Notes: a model not told the origin generated them from the letters alone. A stretch of 64,000 bases of DNA from Actinoplanes missouriensis 431 (GCF_000284295.1 NC_017093.1:2294001-2358000), one strand, 5' to 3'. Positions 16,908-25,738 are shown, numbered from the stretch's first letter. A program made the numbers and translations.

Positions 16908-16924
16908 TACCGACTGGTCGGTTA
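16908..16924. promoter_or_regulatory. TetR-type operator of the MFS-tetR operon
   Basis: The dyad ACCGAC-TG-GTCGGT, extended by flanking T/A pairs, is centred about 18 bp upstream of the MFS start. ACCGACNNGTCGGT-like sites are classic for TetR repressors of MFS pumps in actinobacteria. Confidence 0.7.
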
Positions 16925-16965
16925 AGTATCCCGTGGATGAGGTGGCCATCACTGACCGATGCTGA

Positions 16966-17946
16966 TTACAGCCAGCCGCGCTGGGCGGCCTTCAACCCCG
17001 CCTCGAAGCGGCTGCGGGCGTCCAGGCGTTCCATCAGGTCGGCCATCATCCGCCGGGCGGTCCGGTGGGAGACGCCGAGCCGGGTGGCCGCGGCCTCGTC
17101 GGTGAGGCCCTGGGCGAGCAGTTGCAGCAGCGCCCGCTCCTGTGCGCTCAGGCCCTCGCGATCCGGGTCGCGCGCGGCGCCCAGCGGTGTGGCGATGTCC
17201 CACACCTGCTCGAACAGGGCGAGCATGGCGGCGATCAGCCCGGAGCCGCTGACGAGGAGCGCGCCCTTGCGGGTGTCCGTCGCATCGATCGGCACCAGCG
17301 CGGCGCGACGGTCGACGAGGATCATCCGGGGAGGCAGGACCGCCGAGGTACGGAACTCGGCCCCGCTGTCGGTGAGGAAGCGGGCGTGGGCCATCGTGCC
17401 CGGGTCGTTGCGGATGCTGTCCAGCCCGATGGTCCGGATCCGCACCTGCCGCTCGAGCAGGCGGCCGTCGTTGCGCCGGGCCCGCTCCAGCGCGGCGGGC
17501 GACTGGGCGCCACCGGGCATCAGCGTCAGGACCTCGAACGCCGTCTCGCGGGACAGCCGTTCCAGGCGGTCCTGCACGGCCTCGATGCCGAGCAGCTCGG
17601 TCGTGCTGGTGGAGCTCTGCCGCCGGCTCTGGCTGAAGTCGTCGATCAGCCGGGCGAGTGCCGCCTGGTTCTCGGCGACCTCCTGCTGGCGGCGGGCCAC
17701 CTCGGCCTGCTGTTTGGCGAGCGCCTGCCCCAGGGCGACATCCGGATCCACCACGTGGATCCCGCCCGGATCGTCCGTCGACTCACGGAGAAGGGCGAGG
17801 TCGAACAGGCAGTCCAGGGCCTCGCGCACGTCCGCTTCGGTGATGCCGAGGTGGCCGGCCAGATCGGCGACTCCCCAGCCCGTCTCTAGAAGGAGACACC
17901 GGTAAACCGACTCCGATGTCGCTGTCAAGCCCAATGTGGCCAGCAT
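16966..17946 (-). CDS. TrmB-like/LuxR-type transcriptional regulator
   Basis: A 326-residue regulator. An N-terminal winged helix (LGLTATSESVYRCLL, then VADLAGHLGITEADVREAL) resembles TrmB-type DNA-binding domains. A coiled-coil region follows at ~88-125 (AKQQAEVARRQQEVAENQAAL), then a sensor-like middle domain, and a C-terminal LuxR-type helix-turn-helix (LSAQERALLQLLAQGLTDEAAATRLGVSHRTARRMM). ATG 17946 has GGGGG about 9 bases upstream; the frame stays open to 18177. It is divergent from a small secreted peptide, the best clue that the peptide or its operon is the regulated target or the signal. Confidence 0.8.
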   Translation of the reverse strand: MLATLGLTATSESVYRCLLLETGWGVADLAGHLGITEADVREALDCLFDLALLRESTDDPGGIHVVDPDVALGQALAKQQAEVARRQQEVAENQAALARLIDDFSQSRRQSSTSTTELLGIEAVQDRLERLSRETAFEVLTLMPGGAQSPAALERARRNDGRLLERQVRIRTIGLDSIRNDPGTMAHARFLTDSGAEFRTSAVLPPRMILVDRRAALVPIDATDTRKGALLVSGSGLIAAMLALFEQVWDIATPLGAARDPDREGLSAQERALLQLLAQGLTDEAAATRLGVSHRTARRMMADLMERLDARSRFEAGLKAAQRGWL

Positions 17947-18202
17947 CAGATCGAGCCCCCGCAGCGACCTAGATGAGGTAGTTCGAGGATGCTCCCACAG
18001 CCGAATCCGATCCCGCAATGACCTTGGTGGATCCGCCGGCGGGGGCTGCCGGTGGCCGGATCGGTCCATGGACGGTTCCGGCCAGGCGCTGACCCTTCCG
18101 CCCGCTCCCGGTGGCTCGCAGAATGATTCCAGAACGCCACACCGGACGACACAACGGTACGGCATTCGAAATCTCACCAGTCATTGTAAACGGGGGTCCA
18201 CC

Positions 18203-18346
18203 ATGTCTGCTCGTGTTCTGATTTCTGCTCTCGCGGCGATTCTCTTCTCCGTCGGAATTGCTTCGCAGAACGACGCCGGATCGTCGAGCGCCGCCGAGAA
18301 ATCCCCGGTCAGCGTGGACTCCAAGGGGAGCCTCATCTGGGACTGA
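18203..18346 (+). CDS. Small secreted peptide, divergent from the regulator
   Basis: A 47-residue peptide from ATG 18203, with GGGGG six bases upstream. The N-terminus MSARVLISALAAILFSVGIA is a short hydrophobic secretion signal. The remaining ~27 residues are hydrophilic, rich in Ser/Ala, and end DSKGSLIWD. The stop is four bases before the ATG of the next small gene, so they share an operon. There is no Cys for lanthionines or disulphides and no recognised bacteriocin motif. A signalling or surface peptide is possible; nothing in the sequence proves it. Confidence 0.65.
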   Translation: MSARVLISALAAILFSVGIASQNDAGSSSAAEKSPVSVDSKGSLIWD

Positions 18347-18350
18347 ACCG

Positions 18351-18641
18351 ATGCGGCTGACGCTGGCGAGCATTGCCGCCGCAGGCGAGGCCATCACCGG
18401 AAACGATGCGGAAGAAATGATTAGTTCGATTCGGGCGGCATTTGCCGCAGAGTCGGAGATCGAACACGTCTCGGTGCGGATCCGAACGGGCTTCATCGCT
18501 GTCGGAATATTCACCGTGGCTGCGGAAACCGCGCGAACGAACAGCTGCATCCGGGGCGTGCTGGAACGCCTGGGATTCGCCAACTACTCCATTCGCAATG
18601 TCCCCCTGCCCGAAGTGGTCCTCGAGGAGAACTCTCGGTGA
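18351..18641 (+). CDS. Small protein of unknown function in the peptide operon
   Basis: A 96-residue protein starting at ATG 18351. The pattern of alternating strands and helices (SEIEHVSVRIRTGFIAVGIFTVAAE, then IRGVLERLGFANYSI) suggests a small alpha/beta fold. No membrane span, signal peptide or family is recognised. It follows the secreted peptide by four bases, and its stop overlaps the GTG of the lipoprotein gene (GTGA), so the three genes are translated as a unit. Confidence 0.65.
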   Translation: MRLTLASIAAAGEAITGNDAEEMISSIRAAFAAESEIEHVSVRIRTGFIAVGIFTVAAETARTNSCIRGVLERLGFANYSIRNVPLPEVVLEENSR

Positions 18642-19477
18642 AGAACCTGCGCGCCACTGTGGCGACCATCATTCTGACGGCCGGTGTCCTGGCCGGATGC
18701 GGAGCGCCGGACGACCTCGGCGAGGCGGCGCTGCCGGTCGCCGCGCCGGCCGGCCAGGCCGGCGCCCCGGTCGGCGGGGCCGCCCCGGTCCCGGACGCGG
18801 CCGGCGCTGGTCAAGCCGGCGTTGCTCAGGCCGGCGCTGGTCAGGCCGGCGCCCCGCAAGCCGGCGCTGGTCAGGCCGGTGTTGCTCCGGGCGGCGCTGG
18901 TCAGGCCGCAGCGGTCCCGCCCGGCACGGCCGGTGGCACCGGTGGCTCAGCGACCGACAAAAACGATAAATCCGATGGTGCCGCGCCGGCGAGCACCACG
19001 CCCGCCGCGACGACGAAGCCCAAGCCCGCCACCGAGGGGGCCGACCCGGCCACCGCGCCGTGCTCCGGCATCTCCCTCACCGCGCAGCTGCGCACCACGG
19101 CGCCGGCCAAGGGCAAGCGCACCGCGTACCTGAGCGTCGTCAACAAGTCCAGCCAGCCGTGCGCCCTCAACGGCCACCCCGACCTGCAGCTGCTCGACGG
19201 CGCCGACGACCCGGTCTCCACCGGGACCGAGCGCCTCGGCACGAAGAAGCCGCTGACCCTCACACCCGGCGCCGCCGCCTGGTCGACCCTCGTCTGGAGC
19301 ACCGTGGCCGGTCCCGACGAGCCCACGACCGGTGACTGCCAGCGCGCGGCCACGATCCTCACCGTCTACGCGCCGCCGGACAACGTCGGCATCGAGATCC
19401 CGTACTCCGCCGGACCGGTCTGTCAGTTCGGCCAGATCAACGCAACGCCCTTCAGCGCCACGGCGCCGACCGCCTGA
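18638..19477 (+). CDS. Secreted lipoprotein with Ala/Gly/Gln repeats and DUF4232 domain
   Basis: A 279-residue lipoprotein: signal peptide MKNLRATVATIILTAGVLAGC with lipobox LAGC, a low-complexity stalk of about 95 residues made of AGAGQ/AGVAQ-type pentapeptides, and a DUF4232-like beta domain from ~140. The domain has SGISLTAQLRTTAPAKGKRTAYLSVVNKSSQPCALNGHPDLQLLDG, with paired Cys. DUF4232 proteins are exported in actinobacteria and of unknown role. The GTG start overlaps the previous stop (GTGA coupling). The stalk would hold the domain away from the membrane, through the wall. Confidence 0.8.
   Translation: MKNLRATVATIILTAGVLAGCGAPDDLGEAALPVAAPAGQAGAPVGGAAPVPDAAGAGQAGVAQAGAGQAGAPQAGAGQAGVAPGGAGQAAAVPPGTAGGTGGSATDKNDKSDGAAPASTTPAATTKPKPATEGADPATAPCSGISLTAQLRTTAPAKGKRTAYLSVVNKSSQPCALNGHPDLQLLDGADDPVSTGTERLGTKKPLTLTPGAAAWSTLVWSTVAGPDEPTTGDCQRAATILTVYAPPDNVGIEIPYSAGPVCQFGQINATPFSATAPTA
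18745..18912 (+). repeat. Pentapeptide-coding tandem repeat in the lipoprotein stalk
   Basis: Imperfect 15-bp units of the GCCGGCGCTGGTCAG type encode AGAGQ/AGVAQ/AGAPQ repeats. Because the unit is a multiple of three, copy-number changes would lengthen or shorten the stalk without breaking the frame. Confidence 0.75.
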
Positions 19478-19510
19478 CGCGAGCACACCCCTCTTATGAC
19501 AAGGAGTTCC

Positions 19511-20941
19511 ATGCGCACCAAACTCGGACTCGTCGCATCGATGGCCTTCGCCCTGACGGCGGGCACGGTCGTCGCCGGCGCCCAGCCCGCGGCAGCGGCC
19601 AGCGAGCTCGGCGGCACGATCAGCCGTGCCGAGGTGCTCGCCCGGGCCAAGTACTGGTACGACCGCGGCGACACCTGGTACAGCCAGAATCAGTCGGACG
19701 CGATCTCGGACGGGGACGGTCACTCGTACCGTCCGGACTGCTCCGGCTTCGTCTCCATGGCGTGGCACCTGAAGAAGAAGTCGGACGGGTGGGACTTCAA
19801 CACCGGTGACTTCGCGGACACCAGCCTGAAGACGAACATCGCGCTGACGGCGCTGAAGCCGGGCGACGCCATCCTCAAGTCCGGCCACATCGAGCTGTTC
19901 GCGAAGTGGGAGAACACCGGCGACCCGACCGCCGGTGTCTGGAACTACGCCGAGCGCGACTACGGACGCAAGACCGAGTACAGCCGGCTGAGCTGGTCGT
20001 ACGTGACCGAGAACTTCAGCGGCATCCGATACAAGAACATCGTCGACAGCGCCGCGGAGCGGGAGGACACGCGGGGTGATTTTGATGGTGATGGTAAGGC
20101 GGATCTGGCGTTGTATCGGACGACGAACGGGTTCTGGAATGTCAAGGGTTTGACGGCGACGACGCAGATTTTGGCGAGTCATCCGTATGGTGGTGATCCG
20201 AGTGATGTTCCGGTGTCGACTGATTTGAATGGTGATGGTGTCGCGGAGGTCGGTGTTTATCGTAAGGGTGTCGGTCAGTGGCATGTCTTCGATCAGAAGA
20301 ACAAGAAGCAGTTGCTGGCGCAGTATTCGTACGGTGGTGACCCGAGTGACATCCCGGTGACCGGTGATTTCGACGGTGACGGGTACGGCGATTTCGGTGT
20401 GTACCGCAAGGGTAATGGTCAGTGGCACATCGCGAGTTACGCGAAGAACACGCAGATCCTGGCGAGTTTTGCTTACGGTGGTGACCCGAGTGACGAGCCG
20501 GTGGTGACTGATCTCAACGGTGATGGTGTTGATGAGATCGGTGTTTACCGTAAGGGTGCCGGTCAGTGGCACGTGTACGACCCGAAGAACAAGAAGCAGT
20601 TGCTGGCGCAGTATTCGTACGGTGGTGACCCGAGTGACATCCCGGTGACCGGTGATTTCGACGGTGACGGGTACGGCGATTTCGGTGTGTATCGCAAGGG
20701 TAATGGTCAGTGGCACATCGCGAGTTATGCCAAGGGGACGCAGATCCTGGCGAGTCACGCGTATGGCGGTGACCCGAGTGACATTCCGGCGCCGGCTGAC
20801 TACGACGGTGACGGTGCGGCTGACATCGCGGTGTTCCGTAAGGGCAACGGTCAGTGGCACGTGAAGAGCGTGAAGACCGGTAAGCAGCTCGTCGGCAGCC
20901 ACCAGTACGGCGGCGGCAACGACATCCCCGTCCTGGGCTGA
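19511..20941 (+). CDS. Secreted NlpC/P60-like peptidase with C-terminal FG-GAP repeats
   Basis: A 476-residue exported protein. ATG 19511 follows AAGGAG. Signal peptide residues 1-~30 end AQPAAAA. Residues ~32-175 are an NlpC/P60-like cysteine-peptidase domain with the catalytic Cys in RPDCSGFVSMAWHL and His in LKSGHIELFAKW. The C-terminus holds six FG-GAP/VCBS-type units with Ca-binding cores (DFDGDGKADLALYR, DLNGDGVAEVGVYR and similar), probably a wall- or sugar-binding beta-propeller. The propeller DNA (20051-20941) is nearly identical to that of the next gene. It probably cuts peptide stems in peptidoglycan. Confidence 0.82.
   Translation: MRTKLGLVASMAFALTAGTVVAGAQPAAAASELGGTISRAEVLARAKYWYDRGDTWYSQNQSDAISDGDGHSYRPDCSGFVSMAWHLKKKSDGWDFNTGDFADTSLKTNIALTALKPGDAILKSGHIELFAKWENTGDPTAGVWNYAERDYGRKTEYSRLSWSYVTENFSGIRYKNIVDSAAEREDTRGDFDGDGKADLALYRTTNGFWNVKGLTATTQILASHPYGGDPSDVPVSTDLNGDGVAEVGVYRKGVGQWHVFDQKNKKQLLAQYSYGGDPSDIPVTGDFDGDGYGDFGVYRKGNGQWHIASYAKNTQILASFAYGGDPSDEPVVTDLNGDGVDEIGVYRKGAGQWHVYDPKNKKQLLAQYSYGGDPSDIPVTGDFDGDGYGDFGVYRKGNGQWHIASYAKGTQILASHAYGGDPSDIPAPADYDGDGAADIAVFRKGNGQWHVKSVKTGKQLVGSHQYGGGNDIPVLG
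20051..20941 (+). repeat. 891-bp direct repeat, copy 1 (FG-GAP domain)
   Basis: Matches 21829-22719 with a constant offset of 1778 bp from the shared Ala-Ala-Glu-Arg codons to the stop codon. One difference was seen by eye (C versus T near 20815/22593, synonymous). Within it a block of about 160 bp is itself repeated. Codons such as GAT, GGT, TTG and CGT are much commoner here than in the flanking catalytic domains. Confidence 0.9.
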
Positions 20942-21009
20942 CCCCCGTTCCGGCGCCGCCGCGGCAGACCCCCGCCGTGGCGGCGCCACTTTTCCTCCTG
21001 GAGTCCGTC

Positions 21010-22719
21010 ATGCGTCCTCTCGTCATATCGTCCGCTCTCGCCCTCGCCCTTCTCGCCGGCTCGGCCACGCCGGCGGCTGCCGCCGACACCCCCGGTGACG
21101 GCCAGGCCCACGCCGGGTACGGCGTCCCCTACGACCAGGCCGTCACCACGAACGCCGTGGCAGCCGCCGCCGCGCCGGGCGACTACAGCGTCCGCGGCAT
21201 CGACATCTCCCACCACCAGGGCTCGATCGCCTGGTCCTCGGTCGGCGCGGCCGGCGAGAAGTTCTCCTACGCCAAGGCCACCGAGGGCACCCACTTCGTC
21301 GACTCCTCGTTCGCCGCGAACAACGCCGGCGCCAAGGGCGCGGGCCTGTACGCCGGCGCCTACCACTTCGCCCGCCCGGACCGGAACACCGGCGTCGCCG
21401 AGGCGAACTTCTTCATCGACAACGCGAAGTACACCAAGGACGGGCGCACGCTGCCGCCGATGCTGGACATCGAGTGGCCGTGGGAGGGCTCCGGCGCTCC
21501 GTCACCCTGTTACGGGCTGAGCACGGCCGAGATGGTGAACTGGATCCGCGCGTTCACGAATCAGGTGAAGGCCCGGACCGGCGTCAACCCGGTGATCTAC
21601 ACGAACCCGAACTGGTGGAACCCGTGCACCGGCAACACCACCGCGTTCGGGTCGTTGCCGCTGTTCCACTCCGCCTACTCCGACGCGCCCGGCGCGCTGC
21701 CGTCCGGCTGGAGCAAGTGGACGTTCTGGCAGTACACCAGCAAGGGCTCGGTCTCCGGCGTCAGTGGCAACGTGGACCGCGACGTGTTCAACGGCTCGCT
21801 CAGCGGGCTTGCCGCGCTCGCCGGCCAGGCCGCGGAGCGGGAGGACACGCGGGGTGATTTTGATGGTGATGGTAAGGCGGATCTGGCGTTGTATCGGACG
21901 ACGAACGGGTTCTGGAATGTCAAGGGTTTGACGGCGACGACGCAGATTTTGGCGAGTCATCCGTATGGTGGTGATCCGAGTGATGTTCCGGTGTCGACTG
22001 ATTTGAATGGTGATGGTGTCGCGGAGGTCGGTGTTTATCGTAAGGGTGTCGGTCAGTGGCATGTCTTCGATCAGAAGAACAAGAAGCAGTTGCTGGCGCA
22101 GTATTCGTACGGTGGTGACCCGAGTGACATCCCGGTGACCGGTGATTTCGACGGTGACGGGTACGGCGATTTCGGTGTGTACCGCAAGGGTAATGGTCAG
22201 TGGCACATCGCGAGTTACGCGAAGAACACGCAGATCCTGGCGAGTTTTGCTTACGGTGGTGACCCGAGTGACGAGCCGGTGGTGACTGATCTCAACGGTG
22301 ATGGTGTTGATGAGATCGGTGTTTACCGTAAGGGTGCCGGTCAGTGGCACGTGTACGACCCGAAGAACAAGAAGCAGTTGCTGGCGCAGTATTCGTACGG
22401 TGGTGACCCGAGTGACATCCCGGTGACCGGTGATTTCGACGGTGACGGGTACGGCGATTTCGGTGTGTATCGCAAGGGTAATGGTCAGTGGCACATCGCG
22501 AGTTATGCCAAGGGGACGCAGATCCTGGCGAGTCACGCGTATGGCGGTGACCCGAGTGACATTCCGGCGCCGGCTGACTACGACGGTGATGGTGCGGCTG
22601 ACATCGCGGTGTTCCGTAAGGGCAACGGTCAGTGGCACGTGAAGAGCGTGAAGACCGGTAAGCAGCTCGTCGGCAGCCACCAGTACGGCGGCGGCAACGA
22701 CATCCCCGTCCTGGGCTGA
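21010..22719 (+). CDS. Secreted GH25 lysozyme with C-terminal FG-GAP repeats
   Basis: A 569-residue exported muramidase. The signal peptide MRPLVISSALALALLAGSATPAAAA follows ATG 21010 (GGAG upstream). The GH25 domain runs ~60-265: RGIDISHHQGSIAW, SYAKATEGTHFVD, GAYHFARPD and the catalytic LDIEWPW (Asp/Glu), closing with WTFWQYTSKGSVSG. The C-terminal ~295 residues are the same six-unit FG-GAP propeller as in the preceding protein. GH25 enzymes cut the MurNAc-GlcNAc bond, so this enzyme and its neighbour attack glycan and peptide parts of the wall with the same targeting domain. Confidence 0.9.
   Translation: MRPLVISSALALALLAGSATPAAAADTPGDGQAHAGYGVPYDQAVTTNAVAAAAAPGDYSVRGIDISHHQGSIAWSSVGAAGEKFSYAKATEGTHFVDSSFAANNAGAKGAGLYAGAYHFARPDRNTGVAEANFFIDNAKYTKDGRTLPPMLDIEWPWEGSGAPSPCYGLSTAEMVNWIRAFTNQVKARTGVNPVIYTNPNWWNPCTGNTTAFGSLPLFHSAYSDAPGALPSGWSKWTFWQYTSKGSVSGVSGNVDRDVFNGSLSGLAALAGQAAEREDTRGDFDGDGKADLALYRTTNGFWNVKGLTATTQILASHPYGGDPSDVPVSTDLNGDGVAEVGVYRKGVGQWHVFDQKNKKQLLAQYSYGGDPSDIPVTGDFDGDGYGDFGVYRKGNGQWHIASYAKNTQILASFAYGGDPSDEPVVTDLNGDGVDEIGVYRKGAGQWHVYDPKNKKQLLAQYSYGGDPSDIPVTGDFDGDGYGDFGVYRKGNGQWHIASYAKGTQILASHAYGGDPSDIPAPADYDGDGAADIAVFRKGNGQWHVKSVKTGKQLVGSHQYGGGNDIPVLG
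21829..22719 (+). repeat. 891-bp direct repeat, copy 2 (FG-GAP domain)
   Basis: Second copy of 20051-20941; the encoded protein segment is identical as far as can be read. The identity stops sharply at the domain boundary on the 5' side and at the stop codon on the 3' side. Confidence 0.9.
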
Positions 22720-22720
22720 C

Positions 22721-23116
22721 TCAGTTCGGGGTGAAGAGCCCCTGCAGGCCGACGAGGACGGCGATCACGCCGAAGACGGCGAGCACCAGAGCCCGGCCGG
22801 ACAGCACCCCAGGTCCGGCCGGGTTCTCGCCGCCCGCGGTCAGCGCCCGGCGGCCGGTGAGGCGGTCCCAGAGCAGGATCACGCCGACCGCGATGCCGAC
22901 CACCTCGAAGTGGAACAGCTGCGGGCCGGAGACCAGGTGGACGATCAGGTAGTAACCGCCGGCGACGAGGGCGAGGACGCCGACCAGCCAGGCCCAGGGC
23001 GCGATCCGGTCAGTGAACCGGCCCAGCGGCTCGCCGATCTTCGGCAGGCCGCGGACCAGCGGCACCGCCAGGAGCAGGCCACCCAGGATGTTCGCGATGT
23101 CGAGCAGGAGAGCCAT
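22721..23116 (-). CDS. Small integral membrane protein
   Basis: A 131-residue protein with four hydrophobic segments (LLLDIANILGGLLLAVPLV, PWAWLVGVLALVAGGYYLI, FHFEVVGIAVGVILLW, ALVLAVFGVIAVLVGLQGLF). No family is recognised with confidence. GTG 23119 and ATG 23116 are both possible starts, and no strong ribosome site is visible. It is convergent with the lysozyme gene with one base between the stops, and lies downstream of the alpha/beta hydrolases. Confidence 0.65.
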   Translation of the reverse strand: MALLLDIANILGGLLLAVPLVRGLPKIGEPLGRFTDRIAPWAWLVGVLALVAGGYYLIVHLVSGPQLFHFEVVGIAVGVILLWDRLTGRRALTAGGENPAGPGVLSGRALVLAVFGVIAVLVGLQGLFTPN

Positions 23117-23158
23117 CACGGTTTGGGAGCGTACCCATGGCGGTGTCCCGGAAAACGA

Positions 23159-23947
23159 TCAGTGGCGTTGCGCCCAGTCGAGAGCGTAGTCGGCGACCGC
23201 CTCCCAGCCCGGTTCCCCGCAGGTCCAGTGCGACCTGTCGGGGAACTCGTGGTACTCGGTGATCGTTCCGGGCGCCTTGTAGTGCTGGGCGTTCGACTTG
23301 TTCACCGCAGGCGGCATGATGTGGTCCCGGCCGCCGCCGATGAAGAGCAGCGGCGCCCGGTTCGCGTTGTGGAAGTCGACCCAGGTCTCCTGCTTGCCCG
23401 GCTTGAAGTTGGCGATCAGCCCGTAGGACCAGACCCAGCTGCCGGGCGCGGGGATGGCGTACCGCTCGTAGACCGCGAACGCCCGGTTTTCCGGGAGCGT
23501 GTTGGTGAACGCGTAGTGGAACTGCTCCGCGGTGAAACCGGCCGCCTCATGACGGGTGCCCGGGTGGCCCAGGATCGGGAAGAGTGACTTGAGCTGCGAC
23601 GGCGGGGTGACCCGGATGCCCTCCGGCGGCGCCGAGTCGATCACCACGCCGGCCCGGCCGTGTCCCCGGTCGAGCAGCAGCTGGGTGAGCGTCCCGCCGA
23701 AGGAGTGCCCGATCAGGATCGGTTTCTCCGGCAGATCCGTGATCACCTTCTCCAGATGGGCGACGGTCTCCGGCACGGTCAGCGACGCGATCACCGACGG
23801 ATCCGCCCGCAGCGCCTCCACCTCGACCTCGAAGCCGGGGTAGGCGGGCGCGACGACGGTGTGCCCCTTCGCCTCCAGGTACGGGATCCACTGCTCCCAG
23901 CTGCGCGGGGTCACCCAGAGGCCGTGGATCAGAACGATCGTGCTCAT
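23159..23947 (-). CDS. Alpha/beta hydrolase
   Basis: A 262-residue alpha/beta-hydrolase fold protein: IVLIHGLWVTPRSWEQW (oxyanion hole), nucleophile elbow ILIGHSFGGTLTQ (Ser), an acid in PLLFIGGGRDHIMPP and a His in FPDRSHWTCGEPGW. It has no signal peptide. ATG 23947 has GGAGGGGG about 7 bases upstream. It is the third of three hydrolases on this strand but is separated from the second by 73 bp, so it may have its own promoter. The substrate is unknown. Confidence 0.82.
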   Translation of the reverse strand: MSTIVLIHGLWVTPRSWEQWIPYLEAKGHTVVAPAYPGFEVEVEALRADPSVIASLTVPETVAHLEKVITDLPEKPILIGHSFGGTLTQLLLDRGHGRAGVVIDSAPPEGIRVTPPSQLKSLFPILGHPGTRHEAAGFTAEQFHYAFTNTLPENRAFAVYERYAIPAPGSWVWSYGLIANFKPGKQETWVDFHNANRAPLLFIGGGRDHIMPPAVNKSNAQHYKAPGTITEYHEFPDRSHWTCGEPGWEAVADYALDWAQRH

Positions 23948-24020
23948 GCCGCCCCCTCCGCTGCGCTCCGGCGTCGGCCTGAGTTTTCTCCTGAGCTGAC
24001 TGATTCGCTCGCAAGCTCGC

Positions 24021-24839
24021 TCATGCCACGTATCCGTTCAGGAAGGTGAGCAGGTCGTTGCCGAGCTGCTCCTTGTGGGTGTCGGTGATGCCGTGCGGCG
24101 CGTCCGGGTAGACGATCAGCTGGGAGTCCTTGACCAGCGCCGCCGACGCCTTGCCGCCGACCTCGAACGGCACGATCTGGTCGGCGTCGCCGTGGATCAC
24201 GAGCGTGGGCACGTCGAACTTCGCGAGGTCGTCGCGGAAGTCGGTGGCCGAGAACGCGGCGATCGACTCGTACGCGTTGCGGTGCCCGGCGGCCATCGAC
24301 TGAAGCCAGAACGCCCGCTGAATCCCCTCCGAGGCGGCCCCGTTGAAGAACGGCCCGGCGGCGAGATCGCGGTAGAGCTGCGACCGGTCGGCGAGCGAAC
24401 CGGCGCGGATGCCGTCGAAGACCTCGATCGGCACGCCGCCCGGGTTGTCGTCGCGGAGCACCATCAGCGGCGGCACGGCCGAGACCAGCACGGCCTGCGC
24501 GACCCGGGCGGTGCCGTGCCGCCCGATGTACCGGGTGATTTCCCCGCCACCGGTGGAGAAACCGACGAGCGTCACCTCGCTGAGATCGAGAGCGTCGATC
24601 AGGGAGGCGAGATCATCGGCGTACGTGTCCATCTCGTTGCCGTGCCACGTCTGCGTCGACCTGCCGTGCCCGCGGCGGTCGTGCGCGATGACCCGGTACC
24701 CGTTGTCGGCGAGGAACAGCTGCTGCGCCTCCCAGCTGTCCGAGTTGAGCGGCCAGCCGTGGCTGAGCACGACCGGGCGGCCGGCGCCCCAGTCCTTGTA
24801 GAAGATCCGCGTGCCGTCGGACGTCGTCACGAAGCTCAT
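24021..24839 (-). CDS. Alpha/beta hydrolase, non-haem chloroperoxidase-like
   Basis: A 272-residue protein with the layout of cofactor-free haloperoxidase/esterases: [34 protein letters not shown], the nucleophile in [11 protein letters not shown] (Ser within GFSTGG, as in chloroperoxidase F relatives), Asp in [13 protein letters not shown] and His in [12 protein letters not shown]. It is probably an esterase or perhydrolase in the cytoplasm. The ATG overlaps the stop of the upstream Tat-exported hydrolase (ATGA), so the two are coupled. Confidence 0.85.
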   Translation of the reverse strand: MSFVTTSDGTRIFYKDWGAGRPVVLSHGWPLNSDSWEAQQLFLADNGYRVIAHDRRGHGRSTQTWHGNEMDTYADDLASLIDALDLSEVTLVGFSTGGGEITRYIGRHGTARVAQAVLVSAVPPLMVLRDDNPGGVPIEVFDGIRAGSLADRSQLYRDLAAGPFFNGAASEGIQRAFWLQSMAAGHRNAYESIAAFSATDFRDDLAKFDVPTLVIHGDADQIVPFEVGGKASAALVKDSQLIVYPDAPHGITDTHKEQLGNDLLTFLNGYVA

Positions 24840-25636
24840 CGGGCTGCCTTCCGGATCAAGTCGGCGGTGACGCGGGGCTGGGAGATCATCGCGACGTGCG
24901 AGGCCTTCACCTCGACGGTGTGCGCGCCGGCCCGGTGGGCCATGAACCGCTGCACGGCCGGCGGGATCAGCTTGTCCTCGCGGGCGACCAGGTAGAACGA
25001 CGGGATCGTCTGCCAGGCCGGCTCGCCGGACGCGGTTTGCAGGGTGGAGGAGTGACCGGGCCGCTGGGTCGCCCACATGACATCGGTGGTGGAGCGCGGC
25101 AGGTCACCGGCGAAGATGGCCCGGAACACGTCCTTCTTGACGTAACCGTCGTAGCCGCCGTCCACCGGCCGGAAATCGATCGCGGTCGCCGGGTCCAGCA
25201 GGGTGCCGGGGAACCGCGCGGTCAGGTGGGCCACGTCGTCGCCGACGGCCGGCGCGAACGCGGCGATGTAGACGAGCGCCTTCACGTTCGGGTTGCCGAG
25301 CGCCGCGTTGGTGATCACGAAACCGCCGTAGGAGTGCCCCACCAGCACGATCGGCCCGCTGATCGTGGACAGGAAGCTCGCCAGGTACGCGGCGTCGCCG
25401 GTGACGCTGCGCAGCGGGTTCGCCGGGGCGAGGACGGTGTATCCGTCCGCGGTCAGTCGCTTGATCACGTCGGACCAGCCGGTGGCGTCCGCGAACGCGC
25501 CGTGCACCAGCACGATCGTCGGCTTCGGTCCCTTGCCGTGCGCGGCAGCGGGTGAACCGGAGGTGGCGACAGCGGCGCCGGCGGCGACCACCGCCGCGGT
25601 GCCCAGGACGGCTCGCCGGGAAACGGGAGAAGACAT
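24836..25636 (-). CDS. Tat-exported alpha/beta hydrolase
   Basis: A 266-residue hydrolase with an apparent twin-arginine signal ([27 protein letters not shown]). The mature fold has [19 protein letters not shown], the nucleophile elbow [12 protein letters not shown], Asp in [12 protein letters not shown] and His in [11 protein letters not shown]. This matches the salicylate-esterase/EstC-like group, which has many uncharacterised actinobacterial members. It is first of the hydrolase genes and lies behind an XRE/NB-ARC regulator on the same strand, about 100 bp away. Confidence 0.85.
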   Translation of the reverse strand: MSSPVSRRAVLGTAAVVAAGAAVATSGSPAAAHGKGPKPTIVLVHGAFADATGWSDVIKRLTADGYTVLAPANPLRSVTGDAAYLASFLSTISGPIVLVGHSYGGFVITNAALGNPNVKALVYIAAFAPAVGDDVAHLTARFPGTLLDPATAIDFRPVDGGYDGYVKKDVFRAIFAGDLPRSTTDVMWATQRPGHSSTLQTASGEPAWQTIPSFYLVAREDKLIPPAVQRFMAHRAGAHTVEVKASHVAMISQPRVTADLIRKAAR

Positions 25637-25738
25637 AAAGATCAAAAACCTTTCCCTGGTACGGCCGGAGTGGCCGCACTGGAAATGCAATCAACGCCGG
25701 GTGTCCGGGGCCATGCGAGACGACCTGCAGAACTTCGG

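Noticed and set aside
16226..17905. A 559-residue forward-strand open frame across the MFS and TrmB/LuxR genes
   Set aside because: It is antisense to two well-supported genes and shows composition typical of GC-rich shadow frames.
18947..22680. Long open frames on the reverse strand through the FG-GAP modules
   Set aside because: They mirror the periodic codon structure of the sense genes, repeat when the module repeats, and lack ribosome sites or any recognisable domain.
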